DNA of 64,000 bases from Francisellaceae bacterium (GCA_028355575.1 JAOMSY010000002.1:32374-96373), one strand, 5' to 3'; counted from the first letter of the stretch, positions 1-8,787 are shown. Notes: generated from the sequence alone by a model not told the origin. Made by a program: numbers and translations.

Positions 1-264
1 GATACAAAACAATCAATGATCGTTACTTTAAATCCATCTAGAGAACCATCTCTGTCCTTAAAGCATGATGAGTATATATTTGACCACCCTGTATTTGATG
101 GTGAAGCAATTGAGGCACAAAAAAGACTGCCAGAAATTCAAGGTGAACAAAACACTTGGTTTGCTGGCGCATATTGGTCATATGGTTTCCATGAAGATGG
201 TTTGAACAGTGCTATTAATGTTGCAAAAGGTCTAGGGGTAAATCCATCATGGTTACCACAGTAA
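1..264 (+). CDS. C-terminal end of FAD/NAD(P)-binding amine-oxidase-like protein (5' truncated by window edge)
   Basis: The frame is open from base 1, so this is the tail of a longer gene beginning before the window; the ATG at 16 is only an internal methionine. The visible 87 codons include the segment FAGAYWSYGFHEDGLNSA, which I recognise as the conserved C-terminus of the COG2907 predicted NAD/FAD-binding oxidoreductases, where it helps close the flavin site. The stop overlaps the start of the DUF1365 gene by 16 nt, indicating translational coupling. Members of this family usually sit beside DUF1365 and cyclopropane-synthase-like genes, as here, and probably oxidise or desaturate a lipid. 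The exact substrate is not known to me. The family call is fairly firm; the reaction is inference. Confidence 0.8.
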   Translation, partial: DTKQSMIVTLNPSREPSLSLKHDEYIFDHPVFDGEAIEAQKRLPEIQGEQNTWFAGAYWSYGFHEDGLNSAINVAKGLGVNPSWLPQ

Positions 265-1064
265 ATATTCTTAAAACTAAAGTATACCACAAGAGACATT
301 TCCCTAAAGTGAATGCTTTTTCGTATACCACGTATTATTTACAATTACCGTTAAATATAATCGATAAGGTTAAATCTACTTTCAAGTTAGGTTTGAACAA
401 ACCTGGGTTAATGGGCTTTTATAACAAAGACCATGGTTATAAAAACAATGATAACCTTAACGAATGGCTTGAAGACCAATATAAAGCTGTCGACAAACAA
501 GTAGGGAAAAATAATATTTTAATCACCATGCCTAGAATCTTGGGTTATGTCTTTAACCCAGTTAGCTTTTGGTTAAGCATGGAAAACAATAACAACTTAA
601 AGTCTGTTTTATGCGAAGTTAATAATACATATGGTGAAACCCATAATTATATTTGCTGCGAAGAAAATGGTGCAGCAATTAATTCAAATAAGTATTATGA
701 GCTAGAAAAACGTTTCCACGTTTCACCGTTTTTAGAGCGTGCTGGTAGTTATCGTTTCAAATTTGATATCACCGAAAAACATGTTCGAATTACTATCAAA
801 CTATATGATGAAAATAACCAACTCAAACTAACAACATCAATGTCAGGTAAACAACAACAATTAACAACATTACGTGCATTAATTTATTACTTAACAATCC
901 CATTAATGACTGTCAAAGTCGTTGCACTTATTTATTGGCAAGCAATTAAGCTTAAAATAATGGGCTTACCTTTCATAAATAAACCACAACAATTAAGCCC
1001 AAAAGTGACTTCAAATGCTGTTACATTAGATACTTCAAAAAGTAGCTATGGTAAAGTTCTATGA
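249..1064 (+). CDS. DUF1365 family protein of the lipid-modification operon
   Basis: 271 residues, ATG start inside the end of the preceding gene. Family hallmarks are the opening KVYHKRHFPKVNAFSY, the internal PRILGYVFNPVSFW block (about residues 94-107), the CEVNNTYGETHNY block and the KRFHVSPFL block near residue 155. These are typical of DUF1365, a family found almost only next to cyclopropane-synthase-like methyltransferases and COG2907 flavoproteins. A hydrophobic stretch near residues 208-230 probably attaches the protein to the membrane. Its biochemical activity is unknown; a role in modifying membrane acyl chains is inferred from its neighbours. It is followed 36 nt later by the methyltransferase gene in the same operon. 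Confidence 0.85.
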   Translation: MVTTVNILKTKVYHKRHFPKVNAFSYTTYYLQLPLNIIDKVKSTFKLGLNKPGLMGFYNKDHGYKNNDNLNEWLEDQYKAVDKQVGKNNILITMPRILGYVFNPVSFWLSMENNNNLKSVLCEVNNTYGETHNYICCEENGAAINSNKYYELEKRFHVSPFLERAGSYRFKFDITEKHVRITIKLYDENNQLKLTTSMSGKQQQLTTLRALIYYLTIPLMTVKVVALIYWQAIKLKIMGLPFINKPQQLSPKVTSNAVTLDTSKSSYGKVL

Positions 1065-1100
1065 AACTGTATTCAAAAATAAAAATCGCAGGAGTAATAA

Positions 1101-2258
1101 ATGTTTGACAGTATAATTGAAAAGAAAATGTTAAAGCAACTTGAAGATATCAAGTACGGTTCTATTAAGCTAACTACGCCAGAAGGTAAAACCTATGAGT
1201 ACTCAGGTAGTGAGCCAGGATACAATGCCGATATTACTATTCATGACTGGAAAGTTGCTGTTGGCTTATCACAAAAAGGTGATGTTGGTTTTGCAGAAGA
1301 TTATCGTGATGGTAACTGGGAAACTAGCGATTTAGCAGCCTTATTGACTTTTGGATTAGAAAATGAGCATGCCGTCAGCAATAGAGGCAATTGGTTTTTC
1401 AAACAAATGTCAAAAGCATTATATGTATTCCGTAAAAACTCAATGAAAGGTTCTAAGAAAAACATATCTGCTCATTACGATTTAGGTAATGACTTTTATG
1501 AGCTTTGGCTTGATCCAACCATGACATATTCATCTGCGTTATATAAATCTGATGCCGATTCAATTGAAGTCGCACAACATAATAAATATGACAGAATTAT
1601 TGACAGATTAGGGTCTAACAGTGGAAACATAATCGAAATCGGCTGCGGATGGGGCGGTTTTGCAGAACGCGCCATGCAGCAAGGTGATTATGGATATAAA
1701 GGTATAACCTTATCAACTGAGCAACACGATTATGCGCAACAACGATTAAGTAATAACAATGCGAATTTTGTTATCGAAGATTATCGAATACAGAAAAATA
1801 AATTTGACCATATTGTTTCAATCGAAATGTTTGAAGCAGTAGGTGAAAAGTATTGGAAGACATACTTTAACAAAGTCAAAGGTCTTTTAGCTAACAAAGG
1901 TAAAGCGGTAATTCAAACTATCACTATTGCTGATGATATGTTCGAAACTTATCGTAAAAGTGCTGATATGATTCGTACCTATATTTTCCCAGGTGGAATG
2001 CTACCGTCAAAAGCTAAGTTAAATGAGTTAACGAAAGATGCAGAATTAAAGTGCCATGATATGTTTGCGTTTGGTCAAGACTATGCGAAAACATTAAATA
2101 TTTGGCTAAATAAGTTTAACCAAAACATTCGTCCGATAAAACAGCTAGGGTATGATGATGCTTTCATACGCTTATGGCAGTTTTATCTAGCTGGCTGTGT
2201 CGCCACTTTCCGTACATCGCGAACGGATGTTGTTCAATTAGAGCTGAGTCATGCGTAA
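1101..2258 (+). CDS. Cyclopropane-fatty-acyl-phospholipid synthase family SAM methyltransferase
   Basis: 385 residues, about the usual length of the family. The SAM-binding loop GCGWGGFAERA starts at residue 181. Further signatures are SAHYDLGNDFYELWLDPTMTYS before it, VSIEMFEAVGEKYW after it, YIFPGGMLPS, and the C-terminal TFRTSRTDVVQLEL. The enzyme should transfer a methyl or methylene group from S-adenosylmethionine to an unsaturated acyl chain of a membrane phospholipid. Because it sits with DUF1365 and a flavin oxidoreductase, it may be one of the paralogues making a modified (for example methylated or furan) fatty acid rather than the classical Cfa; this is inference. ATG preceded by a GGAG at about 1091. 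The stop overlaps the next start by 8 nt. Confidence 0.88.
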   Translation: MFDSIIEKKMLKQLEDIKYGSIKLTTPEGKTYEYSGSEPGYNADITIHDWKVAVGLSQKGDVGFAEDYRDGNWETSDLAALLTFGLENEHAVSNRGNWFFKQMSKALYVFRKNSMKGSKKNISAHYDLGNDFYELWLDPTMTYSSALYKSDADSIEVAQHNKYDRIIDRLGSNSGNIIEIGCGWGGFAERAMQQGDYGYKGITLSTEQHDYAQQRLSNNNANFVIEDYRIQKNKFDHIVSIEMFEAVGEKYWKTYFNKVKGLLANKGKAVIQTITIADDMFETYRKSADMIRTYIFPGGMLPSKAKLNELTKDAELKCHDMFAFGQDYAKTLNIWLNKFNQNIRPIKQLGYDDAFIRLWQFYLAGCVATFRTSRTDVVQLELSHA

Positions 2259-2790
2259 ATGGATATTTCTTCTTTTAACATTAATTCTTTTTCAAACTGG
2301 GTTTTCCCTAACCAGTAATACGCTTTCTATTGTTGATGCGTACGTCCCAAATTCTAAAATTGTTGGTTCAGCACAATACAAATATTATTTCTTTAATGTG
2401 TATCGAGCATATTTGTTTGCACCTAAAGGTGAGTTTAATGACAAAGCACCATATGCGCTAACGCTTGCTTATCAAAGATCATTATCAGGTGATTCCATAT
2501 CAGAAAAAACAATTGAGCTAATTGCAGAACAAAATAAAAGTGTTTCTAAAAACCAATTAGAAGACTGGGATTTTAAATTAAAAAGTATATTCCCAAATGT
2601 AGTTGATGGCTCTGAGTTGACAGGTATTTTAACTGCAGAAGGTAAAACGATATTTTATAATCAAGAAGGCGAGTTTCTTGGTGAAATTAAAGATAAACAA
2701 TTTGGTCCTAACTTTTTTGATATATGGTTGGGTGAAAACACGTTAGATACTTCTTTTACACAAGAGCTATTAGGTGAAAAGAATGACTAA
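2251..2790 (+). CDS. Exported chalcone-isomerase-like protein
   Basis: 179 residues with an N-terminal signal peptide (MRKWIFLLLTLILFQTGFS, cleavage near residue 20). The body shows the chalcone-isomerase-like pattern: VGSAQYKYYFFNVYRAYLFAP, PYALTLAYQRSLSGDSI, and the late FGPNFFDIWLGENTLD motif, where isomerase-like family members carry the conserved F-IWLG. Bacterial relatives are periplasmic and not known to act on flavonoids; several homologous folds bind fatty acids. In this operon a lipid-binding or lipid-isomerising role is plausible but not proven. Overlaps the methyltransferase stop by 8 nt and the following MFS start, so it is translated as part of the operon. Confidence 0.8.
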   Translation: MRKWIFLLLTLILFQTGFSLTSNTLSIVDAYVPNSKIVGSAQYKYYFFNVYRAYLFAPKGEFNDKAPYALTLAYQRSLSGDSISEKTIELIAEQNKSVSKNQLEDWDFKLKSIFPNVVDGSELTGILTAEGKTIFYNQEGEFLGEIKDKQFGPNFFDIWLGENTLDTSFTQELLGEKND

Positions 2791-4054
2791 TAAATTCAAC
2801 ACACTCAACCTGCTTAAATATAGCTTTATTGCTTTTCCTATTTCATTTGCTTCCTTACCTGTCTATATTTTAGCACCAGACTTCTATGCGAAATCATTTG
2901 GAATTTCATTAGCAACAATCGGATTGATACTTTTATTTGTAAGAATTATAGATGCCATATCTGGTCCACTCATGGGATATATATCTGATAGGTGGGCGAA
3001 TTATAGATCAGCTCTAATTAGTTTATTTAGCATTATATTCATTCTGGGTTTTCTGTTACTTTTTATCCCGCTGTCGAACTATCCCTTAGTGAGTTTTATC
3101 TCAGGGTTGATACTATGCGCTTTAGGGTACAGTTTTTTATTAATTAATGTAACAGCACTTGGCGCATTATGGCGGCATGATGAGCAAGGCAAAGTTACAA
3201 TATCCTCATTCAGAGAATCAATGACATTATTTGGTGTTTTAATAGCGACACTTTTACCAACAATATTATCTCAATACTTTAGCTTGAATGTAGCTTATAT
3301 TATTTTTGCAGTTATATTTGCCTTAATACTCGTTATATCTGTTTGGTGGTTTATTAATTGGCACGCAACCTGTTTTAGTATCACAAAAGAGACCGCCATT
3401 GTTGTTAATTTAAAAACCTATATAAATACTTTTACATTAGACCAAGCTTTTTTTTATGGCATATTTATAATAAGCGTTCTGGCAATGTCATCCACAATTG
3501 TACTTGTTAACTTTTTTGTTACTGATTTTTTAGCTTTACCATCTACATACTTGGGTTTATTTTTATTTTTATATTTCTTATCTGCAATTATCGCAATCCC
3601 TTTTTGGCGAGTTGTGAGTAATAAAATTGGTCTGATTAATGCATGGTTAATCGCAATGATATTGTTAACTGTTTTTTTCTCATTTGGCATGTTTTTATCT
3701 AAGGGAGATGCCGTATTATATGGGCTTATCTGTATACTCACTGGCTTCACACTAGGCGCAGAGCTTATTATTCCACCTTCTATACTTGCTATTTTAATTG
3801 ATAATGATGCTCAATCGTCTCTCGCAAGCGGATACTATGCGTTAAATGACTTTATAACAAAATTATCACTCGCTATTGCTAGTGCCATTTTACTTAGCCT
3901 ATTGGAATACGTAGGGTTCAAAACGGGCAGCGATAATACGATAAATACACTTAATGACTTGTTGTACTTATACGTCTTAACGCCATGCCTGTTAAAAGTA
4001 TTTGCAATTTTACTGTTAATAATCTGGAAGCAAAAATGTTCAAGAAATATCTAA
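2783..4054 (+). CDS. MFS transporter, glycoside-pentoside-hexuronide/MFS_2-like
   Basis: 423 residues with about 12 hydrophobic segments. The loop after helix 2, ISGPLMGYISDRWANYRSAL, matches the D-P-x-x-G-x-x-x-D-R pattern of the MFS_2 group. The ATG at 2783 is preferred because AGGTG at 2772-2776 lies 6 nt upstream; an in-frame GTG at 2774 is the alternative. It overlaps the end of the chalcone-isomerase-like gene by 8 nt. MFS_2 proteins move sugars or lysolipids with a cation; in this operon a lipid or lipid precursor is the likely cargo, though this is inferred only from context. Its end overlaps the following lipoprotein gene. Confidence 0.8.
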   Translation: MTNKFNTLNLLKYSFIAFPISFASLPVYILAPDFYAKSFGISLATIGLILLFVRIIDAISGPLMGYISDRWANYRSALISLFSIIFILGFLLLFIPLSNYPLVSFISGLILCALGYSFLLINVTALGALWRHDEQGKVTISSFRESMTLFGVLIATLLPTILSQYFSLNVAYIIFAVIFALILVISVWWFINWHATCFSITKETAIVVNLKTYINTFTLDQAFFYGIFIISVLAMSSTIVLVNFFVTDFLALPSTYLGLFLFLYFLSAIIAIPFWRVVSNKIGLINAWLIAMILLTVFFSFGMFLSKGDAVLYGLICILTGFTLGAELIIPPSILAILIDNDAQSSLASGYYALNDFITKLSLAIASAILLSLLEYVGFKTGSDNTINTLNDLLYLYVLTPCLLKVFAILLLIIWKQKCSRNI

Positions 4055-4584
4055 TTAATCATTATTTAAAAGGAGCGGTTATTATGTTGGGAATATTGTT
4101 AAGTGGATGTATGGGGAATGTTGAACAATATAAAAGCGATTCACCAAAACTGGATTTACAAACATATTTACAAGGCAAGATAAAAGGCTACGGTGTCATA
4201 GAAAACTGGAAGGGTAATATTGTTTCACGTTTTGATTTTTATGGTGATGCTTCTTGGGATGGAGATGAGGGTACATTTGACGAAAAAATGGTTTATTACA
4301 ATGGCAAAAAAGACCATCGAGTTTGGACAATTAAAAAAGTATCTGATGGGCATTACATTGGCCATACCGAAGATTTAGTTGGTGATGCTGACATCCAGGT
4401 TTCTGGTAATGCTATGAATTGGAAATACGATATGAATGTCGATGTTGATGGTACAACGTATAAGTTATCATTTAACGACTGGATGTTTTTAATGAATGAC
4501 GGTGTGTTAGTCAATATCAATTACTTCAAAAAATTTGGGTTTACAGTAGGTAAATTAACACTATTCATGCAAAAACAGGAGTAA
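4036..4584 (+). CDS. DUF3833 family lipoprotein
   Basis: 182 residues from the ATG at 4036, which has GGAAG 5 nt upstream and overlaps the MFS gene by 19 nt. The N-terminus MFKKYLINHYLKGAVIMLGI leads into a lipobox LLSGC, so the mature protein would be lipidated at the Cys near residue 25 and sit in the cell envelope. An ATG at 4084 also has a strong AAGGAG, but starting there would leave a signal peptide too short for export. The body (GKIKGYGVIENWKGNIVSRF, DFYGDASWDGDEGTFDEK, ending KFGFTVGKLTLFMQK) is the typical DUF3833 pattern. The family recurs with DUF1365 and methyltransferase genes; its activity is not known. Confidence 0.85.
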   Translation: MFKKYLINHYLKGAVIMLGILLSGCMGNVEQYKSDSPKLDLQTYLQGKIKGYGVIENWKGNIVSRFDFYGDASWDGDEGTFDEKMVYYNGKKDHRVWTIKKVSDGHYIGHTEDLVGDADIQVSGNAMNWKYDMNVDVDGTTYKLSFNDWMFLMNDGVLVNINYFKKFGFTVGKLTLFMQKQE

Positions 4585-4587
4585 CCT

Positions 4588-5328
4588 ATGAAGACAGTTA
4601 CAGGTAAGAAAATTTGGATTATAGGTGCTAGCGCAGGAATAGGGGAAGCGCTAGTAAAGCAGCTAGATGAGCAAGGTGCAATGTTAGCAATTTCTGCTAG
4701 GTCTGAAGAGGGCTTATATAACCTTGGCAAGTCACTTACAAAAAAGCCATTAATTTATCCGTTAGATGTCACGAACGAGGCGAATATTACTCGCTCATTC
4801 AAAGCACTAATCGCAGCATGGGATGAAGTTGATAGCATTATTTATATGCCTGCTATGTATAACCCCATGAAGCTTGAAAGGCTCGAATTACCTTTAGTTA
4901 GGTCAGAATTAGAAGCGAATTTAATGGCAGTTTTTAATGCTATTTCGGTTATTACGCCAGTTCTAAAAAAGCAAAAACGTGGGCAATTTTTAATCTGTTC
5001 TAGCGTAGCAGGGTTTGTTGGTCTACCAAAGTCTCAACCTTATAGTTGTACTAAAGCTGCAGTAACAAATTTAACTGAAACATTAAAGTGTGAATATCCG
5101 TTTTTAGATATTAAAGTTATTCATCCAGGCTTTGTTAAAACCAGACTAACAGATAAAAATAACTTTAAAATGCCAATGATTATTACGCCTGAAAAAGCAG
5201 CAGATTATATTTATAAAGGAATGTTGAAATCAAAATTCGAAATTGCTTTTCCTGGACGGTTTATTTTCATGATTAAGCTTTTAAGGTTATTACCTTACAG
5301 GTTATATTTTAAAATCTTGGCGAGGTAA
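4588..5328 (+). CDS. Short-chain dehydrogenase/reductase (SDR)
   Basis: 246 residues, classical SDR length. The NAD(P)-binding glycine motif GASAGIG is at residues 13-19, the catalytic YxxxK is Tyr152-Lys156 (YSCTK), and a serine in SSVAGFVG lies about 13 residues before the tyrosine. HPGFVKTRLT after the active site is typical of lipid- or steroid-acting SDRs. It begins 3 nt after the DUF3833 stop and is the last gene of the operon; an oxidation or reduction step on the modified lipid is the natural guess. C-terminal residues 220-246 are basic and hydrophobic (FIFMIKLLRLLPYRLYFK), suggesting peripheral membrane attachment. Substrate not deducible. Confidence 0.85.
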   Translation: MKTVTGKKIWIIGASAGIGEALVKQLDEQGAMLAISARSEEGLYNLGKSLTKKPLIYPLDVTNEANITRSFKALIAAWDEVDSIIYMPAMYNPMKLERLELPLVRSELEANLMAVFNAISVITPVLKKQKRGQFLICSSVAGFVGLPKSQPYSCTKAAVTNLTETLKCEYPFLDIKVIHPGFVKTRLTDKNNFKMPMIITPEKAADYIYKGMLKSKFEIAFPGRFIFMIKLLRLLPYRLYFKILAR

Positions 5329-5488
5329 GTTTAATTAAATGCCAATCGTTTCCATTAAGGAAAAACCCATTATTTAACACATGCATAGCGAGATTACGAT
5401 TAACTATATTTTATACCTACATATCCCTGTAAAAATTAGAAATAGGAAATATCTTAAGTTACCTGAAGTATTCGGCCATCCAGAATAA

Positions 5489-6304
5489 TCAGAGTTTATT
5501 ATTAAAAGATGAAATATTAGACATTAAATATCTTGCAACGTGAACTAATTTTTCCTTTGATGAAACATTGTATTTATCACAAAGCCTTTTAATTGTAGAT
5601 TCTACACTTCTGTGAGATACAAATAGTTCTGCTGCAATTTCTTTTGAACTGTAGCCAAATGCGATATACCTAAAGTATTCGAAATTCGTCACAGTAAGTT
5701 TATATTCTTTTAAAATGCTTTTGAGCTGGCTATCATAATCATGTTGAGAGGGTGTGCTCAGTTGTAATTCAGCTATATATTTTTCTGGGTATTTTATTTT
5801 TGTATTTAGCGTTATTTCACTTCGTATTAACGAAATTATAACCCTAAGGCGATAAAATAGCATGACCTTGCTATTTAGTGACATTTGTAAATAGTATTGT
5901 TCATCGATATCAAAAATAAACCTTTCTTTATATGAACGATACCTATTATCTATTGTAAGACTTAATAGGTCTTTCTTATGTGTTCTGAAATTGGATATAT
6001 TTATTGACTCTACCTTTTCGTTATATTCAGTTTCATTAAAATTCAGTACATTTGAGAGGTCAAATAAGTTATCGTATTGCCAAGTACTACTTATATAGTA
6101 ATCCTTTAAGTAAGAATGTGTGCGACTACCTGCATAAGACCAAGTATTTGATGCTGTTACCTGAATCATTGCATAGTCTTTTATACAGTCAGAACTTAGT
6201 AGGGTAAGAATATTTTGAATTTTTTCTCTATTTAATATCGAGTCTTTCATAAGAACATCTATATCTTCGTTAGTCGGTTGTTCAAATGAAGTAAATTGAT
6301 GCAT
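5489..6304 (-). CDS. LuxR-type HTH transcriptional regulator
   Basis: 271 residues. The C-terminal 65 residues form a LuxR/GerE helix-turn-helix: FRYIAFGYSSKEIAAELFVS followed by HRSVESTIKRLCDKYN and a closing KEKLVHVARYL. The first 195 or so residues show neither a receiver domain nor an autoinducer-binding domain that I recognise. The protein is a clear paralogue of the regulator encoded at 8951-9757: both open with (M/Y)HQF, share KDS(I/L)xN near residue 20 and W(Q/Y)YxxLF near residue 80. It is divergent from the phospholipase-C-like gene, with a 211-bp shared promoter region carrying dyads, so control of that gene is a reasonable inference. Ligand unknown. Confidence 0.8.
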   Translation of the reverse strand: MHQFTSFEQPTNEDIDVLMKDSILNREKIQNILTLLSSDCIKDYAMIQVTASNTWSYAGSRTHSYLKDYYISSTWQYDNLFDLSNVLNFNETEYNEKVESINISNFRTHKKDLLSLTIDNRYRSYKERFIFDIDEQYYLQMSLNSKVMLFYRLRVIISLIRSEITLNTKIKYPEKYIAELQLSTPSQHDYDSQLKSILKEYKLTVTNFEYFRYIAFGYSSKEIAAELFVSHRSVESTIKRLCDKYNVSSKEKLVHVARYLMSNISSFNNKL

Positions 6305-6322
6305 GGTATATTAACGAGTATT

Positions 6323-6501
6323 GTGAATATCACTATTTAAAATATAACAAGATGATTATTTCTTCAATAAGATGCTATTTTCTCAGGTCATAGAGTTATT
6401 ACTCATAATACCAAATTGCAGTAGACACTACGATACTTTCTCCTTAGACGAATTGATAAGATATCAACCAAGGAAATTTAATTAATTGTAACGCATTACA
6501 A
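6323..6501. promoter_or_regulatory. Divergent promoter region with three dyad-symmetric sites
   Basis: Between the LuxR-type gene and the PLC-like gene are GTGAATATCAC (6323-6333), TTGATA-AGA-TATCAA (6453-6467) and TTGTAA-CGCA-TTACAA (6486-6501). Each is a perfect inverted repeat, of sizes suited to dimeric regulators. The third is 14 nt before the PLC start and just upstream of its AGGGAG ribosome site at about 6504-6509. They are candidate operators for the neighbouring LuxR-type proteins. The sequences are seen directly; the function is inference. Confidence 0.35.
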
Positions 6502-6515
6502 AATAGGGAGTTATT

Positions 6516-8147
6516 ATGAAAAAAATAATCATTACTGCTTTAATCTCAGCTGTTGCTTTATCTGGAAGCGCATTCGCATATGATACGCCAGAACATATGA
6601 TTGTAGGAAATAATGTAACCGTACCTTTGCCTAAAGGTGAAAGTGCTTCTTGGATGAAATTAGAACCTAATGTTTTTAGATTAAAAGATAATAGTCCTCA
6701 ATCCATTCCTTACTTTATGTTACCGACAGCAGAAGGAAGAGCTGCATTTCCAGAAGGTATTAGCTATGGTGCCTTTAATGCATTAGGTGGAGATTATTTT
6801 GCCATTGCAGATGAGACTATTGGAGTTGGAAAAACAAAACAAGATCGTTTTTTACGTGCTGTTGATTATGCCTATTATGTCTTATATAACCCCAATATAT
6901 TGGTAAAGAAACAAAGTCTTGATAATAATTCACAGATGGGAACAATGTTAGATGATGCGCGTAATCAATCAAAAGAAGTCGCACAGGAATTACAGAAAGA
7001 AGGCCATAATAATCCACATGATTTAATTATCAAGGGTAATAAAGAGATAAGTAATTTAGCTTTTAAAGTCCTAGGAAATGAACATTATGTTGATATGATG
7101 TTACATACAGAAGATCATACTGGTAAGACCGCCATTTTAGCCAGCAACGCTGTGCATTTATTGGCAATGGAGGTAGCAAAAAAAGCAGCAGAAAATAAAA
7201 CAGGGTATTTTGAAATTAAAGGGTTAAAATACCAAATATCGGTACCATATGGTGTAAATGGGCTGGCTGTTGCTTATGAAATTAATGCCATTGGGAATCA
7301 TTTTCTAGAAGATATTTTTGCATCAGGTCATGCTTCAAGCATTTATCATCAATCAATGGAATACAATGCTGCTGCATTTCCTTATAACTCCCTGATAATG
7401 CAATACGAACATGATGAAGATAATAATTTTGGAATAAATTTATATAGCAAGAAATATCCATACGCTTCTTCAAAAGGATGGGTAGCCTATGGTGATGGCA
7501 GGATGTTTGAAAAAAATAATGCTAAAGATTTATCAATATTACAGGAAGCATTGAATGACTCTGTACAAGAAGTTTATCTTGCTTATAAAAACCAGCATAT
7601 AACACCAATTAATGATAGCCAGATTACAAGTTTAGAACCAAACGTTTTATTAGCAACAGGGGTACTAAAAGAAGGCGAATCTCCAAATGGCACTATAAAG
7701 CTAAGAGAACATGGCACTGACCAAGCAGCACCATTGTTTTATGCTAACGCAATAGATAAAACTATTTATGCAAGAGAGGATTTAGATCACAAATCAACAT
7801 CGAGAGAGAATTATACTTATCATAAGTTAACAAAGGAAAATACGCCTATTGCTTTCGCCTGTGAAGTATATTTCGCAAACGGGTTTTCTCCCACATTGGC
7901 AATGAATAATAAAAATCATAGCTTTAGTTCAGAGATATTTTCTAACAATAGTTCAGCTAAGCTAAACTCAGTTATTAGTAAAGTTTTCAATAAGCAGGGG
8001 ACTCAGGCAAATATAAGCATGAATCATGATGAAGATGTAAAGACGATCTGCAGTCATTGGTGGCGCTATAATGCAAATGATTTTGGTGTCAACCCGTATA
8101 GCCCTATGGCAATACAATCAGCAATAGCATTAACGCCAGCTTATTAA
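6516..8147 (+). CDS. Secreted zinc-dependent phospholipase C-like enzyme (P. fluorescens PLC / Legionella PlcC type)
   Basis: 543 residues with a clear signal peptide cleaved after SAFA (residue 21). Just after cleavage comes TPEHMIVGNN (His27), and at residues 262-272 HFLEDIFASGH, a His/Asp-rich motif I recognise from zinc metallophospholipases C of the Pseudomonas fluorescens and Legionella PlcA/B/C group; further His/Asp residues lie between (HTEDHTGK, near residue 200). It would hydrolyse phospholipid head groups outside the cell or in the periplasm. AGGGAG lies upstream of the ATG. The divergent LuxR-type gene and the following small secreted gene with a near-identical signal peptide suggest a dedicated, regulated exoenzyme locus. 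The family call rests on motif memory; the substrate is unproven. Confidence 0.7.
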   Translation: MKKIIITALISAVALSGSAFAYDTPEHMIVGNNVTVPLPKGESASWMKLEPNVFRLKDNSPQSIPYFMLPTAEGRAAFPEGISYGAFNALGGDYFAIADETIGVGKTKQDRFLRAVDYAYYVLYNPNILVKKQSLDNNSQMGTMLDDARNQSKEVAQELQKEGHNNPHDLIIKGNKEISNLAFKVLGNEHYVDMMLHTEDHTGKTAILASNAVHLLAMEVAKKAAENKTGYFEIKGLKYQISVPYGVNGLAVAYEINAIGNHFLEDIFASGHASSIYHQSMEYNAAAFPYNSLIMQYEHDEDNNFGINLYSKKYPYASSKGWVAYGDGRMFEKNNAKDLSILQEALNDSVQEVYLAYKNQHITPINDSQITSLEPNVLLATGVLKEGESPNGTIKLREHGTDQAAPLFYANAIDKTIYAREDLDHKSTSRENYTYHKLTKENTPIAFACEVYFANGFSPTLAMNNKNHSFSSEIFSNNSSAKLNSVISKVFNKQGTQANISMNHDEDVKTICSHWWRYNANDFGVNPYSPMAIQSAIALTPAY

Positions 8148-8322
8148 AGCCTTATCTACCAGAAAAATCCATATAAATAGTAATATTACATAAACTAAAT
8201 ATGACTATTTTAAAATTTAAACAATAAGACATTCCATTTGTTAACCTATCTCAATTCAAGAGAACTGCTATAAAAAGAATTAAATAAGGCCAAAATTTCA
8301 ACAACCAAAAAAGGAAAATACA

Positions 8323-8787
8323 ATGAAAAAAATAATGATTACAGCTCTAATGTCAGCTATTGCAATTTCTAGTAGTGGATTTGCTTATAATTTAAAAGTA
8401 GATAACACATCCACTAAAGATATTGTTGTAAAAGTTTTTCAACATACACCTGTCACTATTCCAGCAAATACCAATTCAACAGTAACTGTTCCAAGCTGGG
8501 ATTATAATGTATCATTAAATTATCAAGGTAAATGGTCACCTCAGGGGTTTTTACAAATTCAAAGATCGGCTACTTATGATGTTATTTCTTCTCAACAACA
8601 GGTTTGTGCTCCAGGAAGGGCTGACTTAAAAACCGTACTGCAATCAGGGTTAGATAAGAATAGTTATTTATCATCAAGCTCTAGAGGCACATGTAGCTTG
8701 GATGGTGGCGATACTTGTAAAATTGCGCCTAATTCAAATGATCAGGCAGATGTTATTCTAAGTGTATCAGGAAGTGATTGTGCTTAA
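8323..8787 (+). CDS. Small secreted protein of unknown function
   Basis: 154 residues; signal peptide MKKIMITALMSAIAISSSGF-A with cleavage near residue 21, almost residue-for-residue the same as that of the preceding phospholipase-like protein. The mature part is about 130 residues, rich in Thr, Ser and Val with alternating hydrophobic residues, suggesting a beta-rich fold. Four cysteines (in QQVCAP, RGTCSL, GDTCKI and the C-terminal SDCA) could form two disulfides. AAAGGAAAA lies before the ATG. I do not recognise the family. The 175-nt gap from the phospholipase gene shows no clear terminator, so co-transcription is possible. The shared signal peptide suggests duplication of the 5' end or common ancestry of the export signal. 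Confidence 0.7.
   Translation: MKKIMITALMSAIAISSSGFAYNLKVDNTSTKDIVVKVFQHTPVTIPANTNSTVTVPSWDYNVSLNYQGKWSPQGFLQIQRSATYDVISSQQQVCAPGRADLKTVLQSGLDKNSYLSSSSRGTCSLDGGDTCKIAPNSNDQADVILSVSGSDCA

Noticed and set aside
16..264. A complete 82-residue gene starting at the ATG at 16
   Set aside because: The frame is open to base 1 and the sequence is the C-terminus of a much longer flavoprotein family.
3454..3750. Minus-strand 98-codon ORF inside the MFS transporter gene
   Set aside because: It lies wholly antisense to a well-supported membrane protein and has no signal, motif or ribosome site.
4084..4584. Start of the DUF3833 lipoprotein at 4084 despite its good AAGGAG
   Set aside because: It would leave only eight residues before the lipobox Cys, too short for export; the 4036 start gives a full lipoprotein signal.
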